From contig JACEFZ010018131.1 in NCBI GenBank assembly GCA_014155875.1, positions 42,501 through 106,500 of the forward strand: a DNA stretch of 64,000 nucleotides, read 5' to 3'. The stretch is from Cepaea nemoralis. Its lineage: Eukaryota; Mollusca; Gastropoda; Stylommatophora; Helicidae. The notes under the pieces were generated by a model. The model was not told where the DNA came from, made no database searches, and saw nothing but the letters and a program-made list of their open reading frames with translations. A program made the position numbers and the translations under genes. Of this stretch, positions 57,185 through 64,000 are shown in pieces (the first letter of the stretch is position 1; each line of letters begins with the position of its first letter).

Positions 57185-57912
57185 ATGCGAGGAATCTCCA
57201 ACTTCAGCGCGGCCTTTAGCAGACTGTACAAGAATTATGGGACAGACATTGAATAAGCCTGCAAACAAAGTTGGAAGTATACAAAACAGTTGTATTATCC
57301 ACACCGCCATATGCTTGTGAAACCTGAACTATTTATCACGCTAGGAAATTAAACCAATTCCACACAGTCTGCATTAGGACGCCATTGAAGATTAAATGGC
57401 CAGACAAGTTCCCAGACACATAAGTCATAGAAAGATCTTCCATGCCTAGTATCAACACTCTACTAATGAAGAATCAGATTCGCTGGCTGTTCACTTAAAT
57501 CGCATGCTAGATCACAGGCTCCCTAAACGAATTTTTTTACGGCGAGCTGCGTTATGGTAAACGCTCCCAAGGCGGCCAGATGAAACTCTTTAAAGACACT
57601 GAAAATCTCACTGAAGGCTTTTGGAATTCATCATGACACTGGGAGACTGCTGTCAAAGACAGAAATTCGTGGCGCACATCATTAAGCAAGGGTGCAGTCA
57701 CTTATCAAGCAACCCGGACTGCAAGAGGTGTGAAGAAAAGGCTGGACAGAAAAACCACTGCAGAAGATCCTCCTCCTGGAACGTCAAGCATTCTTTGTCC
57801 ACATCGTCAAAGAACATTTCAAGCCATAGTAGGCCTTATCAGCCATCTTAGAACTCATAGCCCCATACTTTCAACCCCACTGGATGAAATGAATGGTCAT
57901 CATCAATCTTGA

Positions 57913-59145
57913 TGGACAAACAACAATAATCAATATAAAAATTTAACAGTTTTATTGCGTTTTTTAAAGGTAAATATCAATTAAATAAGAAAATGCAAAT
58001 GTACGGAATTCGAATAATCATATTGCATATAAACATTATATTACAAAAGCTAACTATTGCAATCGCGTATGCTTGTTAAATATTCTGAACGCAAAAATAG
58101 CATGGTTAATGTTATCAGTTACATTACTTCCCTTCGCTATTTGTAGCTTCATAACAATTATATGCAATGTTATTCCTCCTCTTTTTCAAGTTCGATAAAA
58201 ATTTGATAATTTAATAATTTTATGTTTTCTTCAATTACAGCGAACGTTAAGTGATTGACACAAAAGAGATTGTAAAATACATGTTATGTAAGATGTTTCT
58301 AATAATAAGCATCATTTTAATAAAACCATGCTAACATTATATTTTATATTCTAAAGAGATCATCTCCTATATTCAATAACAACAAACTCAGTTAAGGTTA
58401 TATATTGTACTTATGTCGGTTTATAAATAAACGGCGTGTATTTGTAACTGTTCAGCCTTCTGGGGCAACCCGGTTGGTTAGTGGACAGGATACCCATGGT
58501 ATGTGGAGACCACGTGACCTCGCCGGTCACATTGTCATTTTTTATGGTCAAGGTCCTCGCAGATAATGGTCTGTCTGGGTTGGGAAGCTTAGGGTCGGGC
58601 GAGGTCCTTCCCTTAACACATACATGGTTCGAGGGTACCTGCCTACGGAGGAGAGGTGGGGATGGATTGCCCGAGAACTATAAGGAAATAAACCATCTAT
58701 CCAGAGCTGGGGTGGCCTCTAGTGTTTAAACTAGCCCTGGTTCACCACTGTGATAGCTGTCGCACGCCTACTTGATAAGCATGGCTTACTTAGTAAGCTT
58801 TGAACTCAGAGCGTGGGCGACACAATCCCTTTTGATTTTTTTCTTCTACTTACACTGTAGTAATTAGTTTATATTTTACTTGTATTCCAGCAATGTTTAC
58901 TGTTGTTAATTCTCTTTCCAGTTGCATTTACCATAACGTAGGTAAATATTGCATAGTTCTGTATTACTGTGCAAGAGTAAACAAAGATGTAAACTATAAT
59001 AAATATAGTACTGTATAGTGTGCATGGCTGTCCTTCTTTGTGAGGGCAAGACTGGCCACGAATTTCTCGATGTACGCACGTGTACGCCCACGACTAGTGT
59101 GAAAGGGATAAAGAACGTGACTCGCAATACAGCATACCGCTTTCA
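57913..59145. other. unassigned region
   Basis: AT-rich to 58,440 with no gene. 58,440-58,830 is less AT-rich and contains a plus frame of 82 codons without a domain. Nothing in it is repeated elsewhere in the window. Confidence 0.4.
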
Positions 59146-59149
59146 AAAT

Positions 59150-59970
59150 CCATCCATCCATCATATGTCATGCCGGTGGGTGGTCATGTTCTGCCATCTC
59201 ACTCGATCACCAGAGTCGTGGATCAGCTCCGTGTTTCTGTCTCGACTATGCCACAAGGCCAAGCCATCCAGGTACTTGCTTCTAGGTCTTCCCCTTGGTC
59301 TGTTCCCCTCGATCTTACCAGTTGTCACCAAGTTCTCCAAATCATTTCTTCTCATAACATGCCCAAAAAATTGTGACTATCTACGTCTAATATCTCTAAT
59401 CAGTTTACGATCTTCATTTGTTTCTTGAAGGGCTTGTTCATTGGTCTTTCTGGCTGTCCATAGTATTCTTTGCATTTTCCTCAGAAACCACATTTCTACA
59501 GCCATCAGATGTTTTTCAGCTTGACTGCTCATTGTCCAAGCCTCACATCCATATAAAAGTACAGATTTTATGTAGCATCTCAACACTCTTTTTCTCGTTT
59601 CAATTTATATCTTTTTATTGGTCAGTATGTTTTTCATCTTGCTAAAGGCTACTTTTGCCATGGCGATTCTTGTTCTAATCTCTTCAAGGCATCTCCCATC
59701 AGATGTTATTACTGTTCCGAGATAATTGTACCTATTAACTTGTTGAAGAATATTCCCATTTACTTGTATATTACATTGTGGTATTTCGTTCTTCCTAGTG
59801 ACGAACACACTGGTGATCGAGTGAAATGGCGAGTTATGACCGCCCACGCTTTCCGGCATGGCACATGATTGATTGATTGAGTGACGAACGAAATACCACA
59901 ATATAATATACACGTAAATGGGAATATTCTTCAACAAGTGAATAGGTACAATTATCTCGGAACAGTAATA
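59150..59970 (-). pseudogene. CFDP2/RTE-like RT C-terminal half with inverted 5' end
   Basis: Minus from 59,800 to 59,150: VNGNILQQVNRYNYLGTVIT, MLRCYIKSVLLYGCEAWTMS, VEMWFLRKMQRILWTARKTN, GKIEGNRPRGRPRSKYLDGL and RDRNTELIHDSGDRVRWQNM. 59,805-59,875 carries a plus-strand copy of the C-terminal tail and 59,885-59,970 a plus-strand copy of VNGNILQQVNRYNYLGTVI. This gives an inverted-repeat arrangement. Best preserved C-terminus of the family. Confidence 0.75.
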
Positions 59971-59999
59971 AAACAATCAGCTGCAGACTATTTGAAAGG

Positions 60000-60150
60000 A
60001 GACCGTTGTGTGTTGATTTTTAAAAACTATATGAGCGTTGTTGTTCATAGAGCAATGGAAATCTACTGAACATAAACTTGCCTTATAATTCACAGATACA
60101 AATGCTGAGGTTGATTGCGACCTCGTGTAAAGGAAATGTTACTAACGTTT
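60000..60150 (+). repeat. SINE family B, degenerate copy
   Basis: catagagcaatggaaatcta, ctgaacataaacttgcc, atgctgaggttgattgcgac and aaaggaaatgttactaac follow the family order at low identity. Confidence 0.45.
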
Positions 60151-60640
60151 AACTCATGTCTGGAAACATGTTATCGTGCTAACACTTTGCATACCCTTAG
60201 CAGATTCCCCACTGCGGAATTGTTTTCTTTATAACATTTCAATTACATTAGCTATTGTAAATACTATTTACTTTACGTCTTTCCTGTTGGGGCAGTGGTC
60301 CGGTTTCAATCCCCAGAAAAAGCAAGAATATTTTTGTTTCGACAATATGGCTCCAGAGACGACCTAGCCTCATATACTAGCAACATCTATCCTCAAGAAT
60401 TGAATCGGTATTATCTGGGAAAGAAAGACAACGAAGAAAGGAATTTATCACGTCATTAATATATTGTCTAAAATATGTGGGCCTGAAACGGTAACGTCAC
60501 ATTCCAGTATATGATATGTACGTATATGATTGTATATAACAAAAGTAGAGCAGCTGTCATATACTGAAAAGACGCGCGCCCGCTTCCAGAAAGTTTATGG
60601 GTTCGAATTCGTATAGAGGCGGATTTCGAAAATTGACTTT
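60151..60640. other. unassigned region
   Basis: About 490 bp without a recognised element. Confidence 0.4.
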
Positions 60641-60644
60641 GTTT

Positions 60645-60687
60645 CCCAAATTGATGCAGCCTAAAATCCCTTCCCATGAAAGGTCCT
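60645..60687 (+). repeat. short segment shared with the RTE/hAT region
   Basis: aattgatgcagcctaaaatc followed by ccttcccat is also present at about 39,773 and 46,766, just where the interrupted RTE fragment ends. It probably marks a small unrecognised repeat. Confidence 0.5.
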
Positions 60688-60794
60688 GTGACGCGAAGGC
60701 GGCCAGCGAGATATTGTTTACATCACCCCTAATGTGCCGAATGTCTGTCATTATTTCTAGCACCATATGTCCAATAGTCTTGAGATACTGAGAG

Positions 60795-60870
60795 TAATCT
60801 TGCCAAGAACATCAACAACAGCTGAAACATGCTGGCGTTGACTGCAACATCTTGTAAGGAACATGCAATT
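60795..60870 (+). repeat. SINE family B tail fragment
   Basis: acatgctggcgttgactgca, acatcttgtaaggaacatgc and aattggc match the 3' part of SINE B. Confidence 0.6.
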
Positions 60871-60933
60871 GGCAATTGTCTTGCAGGAAATATTTCTAAT
60901 ACTCAGTATGATTACCATGTACAGACACATACA

Positions 60934-60934
<1 letters not shown>

Positions 60935-60980
<46 letters not shown>
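60935..60980. repeat. (AC)n microsatellite
   Basis: About 23 uninterrupted AC dinucleotides, followed by a short (CG)n. Confidence 0.95.
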
Positions 60981-60985
<5 letters not shown>

Positions 60986-61084
60986 GGCGCGCGCGCGCCT
61001 GCATATCGATCCACCCGGCCCTGAACGTTAGGGTCCAGAATCTAATAGAGAAACATGAGAATGAAGGAATTAGCATCGTGGTGA

Positions 61085-61580
<496 letters not shown>

Positions 61581-61960
61581 ATTACTACCGCAGTAATATA
61601 ATGGCTACAAACCCGCATGCCAGCTTAGTACTAATTTGTTCGATCCGCTTCTACATGGATTGATTTTATTTTTAAATTTAACTTATCTATAAGACTGTCA
61701 TCTTAAAATCCCTACCAGGAAATGTCTAGGCTGCTTTAATACAGATTACATCAGCCACCGAGTGCTGATTGGTCAATAAACATATTGGTTTCGTACCATA
61801 TGCTTAATGACCCTTACGATTTGTAACAGGGAACCGTTACTTTGCACAACACTTCTGAGAATTGAGAGTATAAAGCTGTATATTGTATTATGCTCTGGTG
61901 TACCCAACTTGATGGCCCAGAACCCTAATGACACGTGTGTACTGGATGCCAACTCCATCA
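61581..61960. other. unassigned region
   Basis: About 380 bp with nothing recognised. Confidence 0.4.
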
Positions 61961-61989
61961 CGGTTGGAGATTTGACCGTCACCACCAGA

Positions 61990-62050
61990 GCTGGCGGACA
62001 TAGCTATCTCGGCCACACGGGTGATGGGTTCGAAACTCGGTAAGGTGTTC
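61990..62050 (+). repeat. tRNA-like SINE head fragment
   Basis: A B-box-like gggttcgaaactcggtaagg follows agctatctcggccacacggg. The end cggtaaggtg resembles the SINE head at 4,668 (cctcggtaaggtg). Only a fragment is recognisable. Confidence 0.35.
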
Positions 62051-62407
62051 GTTGTGTAGCTCTCATTAATGACAGCTATAGTCTGTCCGGAAATTTATGC
62101 CTTCATTCAAGATCAATTATTTTGAAAACTATCTGTTGCATCGTTATGAAATTTTTCCAGCCGTCTTATATTTACCCCCACCCAAGGAATATGTCTTTGA
62201 TATGTCCAAAAACAACTTAAATCATTAAAAGCGGCATCATTCCTTTGATGTTTTGCTTAACAACTAGTGATTTCTTGTTAAAAAAGTTATGTTTACGGTA
62301 ATGAGGACCTGCAAATTCAGATGACAAACAAAGGCGTATCTGGATTCGTATGGGAGTGGGTGCAATCAAAGAAGTAGCTTACAGTCGACAGAATCGGCTG
62401 CATTGCA

Positions 62408-62510
62408 CCGGGTTTTTATCCCATATGGCTCAGTTTCTTTCCGCAGCGCGGAAAGCGTCGCACAAAGCACGAACTCCGTAGCTCCAGCGACGACCCTCGG
62501 CAGTCTCTGA
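62408..62510 (+). repeat. dispersed repeat F, copy 3
   Basis: ttttatcccatatggctcag, gcgtcgcacaaagcacgaac, tccgtagctccagcgacgac match 3,311-3,430. Confidence 0.7.
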
Positions 62511-62540
62511 ATAAAATGAATGACGCGGCCCGGACAGACA

Positions 62541-64000
<1,460 letters not shown>

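Larger units (their letters stand above)
52140..57912 (+). pseudogene. non-LTR RT with C2H2-like C-terminus, split by the LTR element (copy 2)
   Basis: N-part 52,140-52,966: GKILARILLNRLTAHLDQGL, FIDLAKAFDTVSREGLWKIM, GVKQGFVLSPTL, FADGCALYA, NIGFNINL and QPAPENNHTVPNIKVNSHRL. C-part 57,142-57,912: GNTVSQAATIDDEVNAR, ISLQTKLEVYKTVVLSTLLY-like YACET, IKWQDKFPD, and a terminal finger CPHRQRTFQAIVGLISHLRT-H. The two parts are consecutive segments of one protein family. The LTR retrotransposon at 52,967-57,141 separates them. Multiple stops. The clade is unassigned. Confidence 0.8.

Noticed and set aside
61807..62043. 78-codon plus ORF ending before a GTAAGG, as a possible exon
   Set aside because: Its end is a tRNA-like SINE head (B box gggttcgaaactc), no acceptor or partner exon is evident, and no domain is seen.

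Overview
This window is animal nuclear DNA, almost certainly from an invertebrate with an expanded, repeat-rich genome. I see no bacterial features. The evidence is one spliced gene with GT-AG introns, dense decayed non-LTR retrotransposons, tRNA-derived SINEs, hAT and piggyBac-type DNA transposons, an LTR retrotransposon, long minisatellites, and (AG)n, (TA)n and (GATA)n microsatellites. I lean weakly towards a mollusc or another spiralian, but the sequence alone cannot settle the phylum.

The only host gene I can support lies on the minus strand at 13,696-36,733. Six small exons (48-169 bp of coding sequence each) join into a 215-residue protein that resembles nucleolar protein 7 (NOL7). It starts with a well-defined ATG preceded by an in-frame stop, has an acidic DEDDAPEEV motif and basic coiled-coil stretches, and ends in a basic tail. 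The exons total about 650 bp spread over 23 kb, and the introns are packed with mobile elements. No exon is long enough to stand out in an ORF scan.

Layout. 1-13.3 kb holds SINE copies, remnants of non-LTR elements, a large RNase H-bearing non-LTR element (6.4-10.2 kb) and a hAT MITE. 13.4-36.8 kb is the NOL7-like gene; its introns carry two further non-LTR elements, SINEs, a piggyBac-type deletion derivative inside a SINE, and three sizeable minisatellites. 37.2-39.8 kb is a non-LTR reverse transcriptase split by a 2,070-bp hAT element with a clean 8-bp target duplication. 38.8-53.1 kb is a tandem duplication of about 7 kb; each copy carries the 3' part of that hAT, RT fragments, a 5'-inverted RT/RNase H element, a second RT fragment and the start of an LTR. 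53.0-57.1 kb is an LTR retrotransposon (LTR, 39-bp leader array, gag-protease-integrase zinc finger) lying inside a non-LTR element whose C-terminal part resumes at 57.14 kb. 57.9-62.5 kb is mostly unassigned with repeat fragments. 62.5 kb to the end is a compound tetranucleotide array.

Nesting gives a relative order of events: non-LTR insertions, then hAT and LTR insertions into them, then the 7-kb duplication, then a 319-bp SINE-like insertion in the second copy only. Apart from the LTR-element gag-pol frame, nearly all transposon reading frames are broken.
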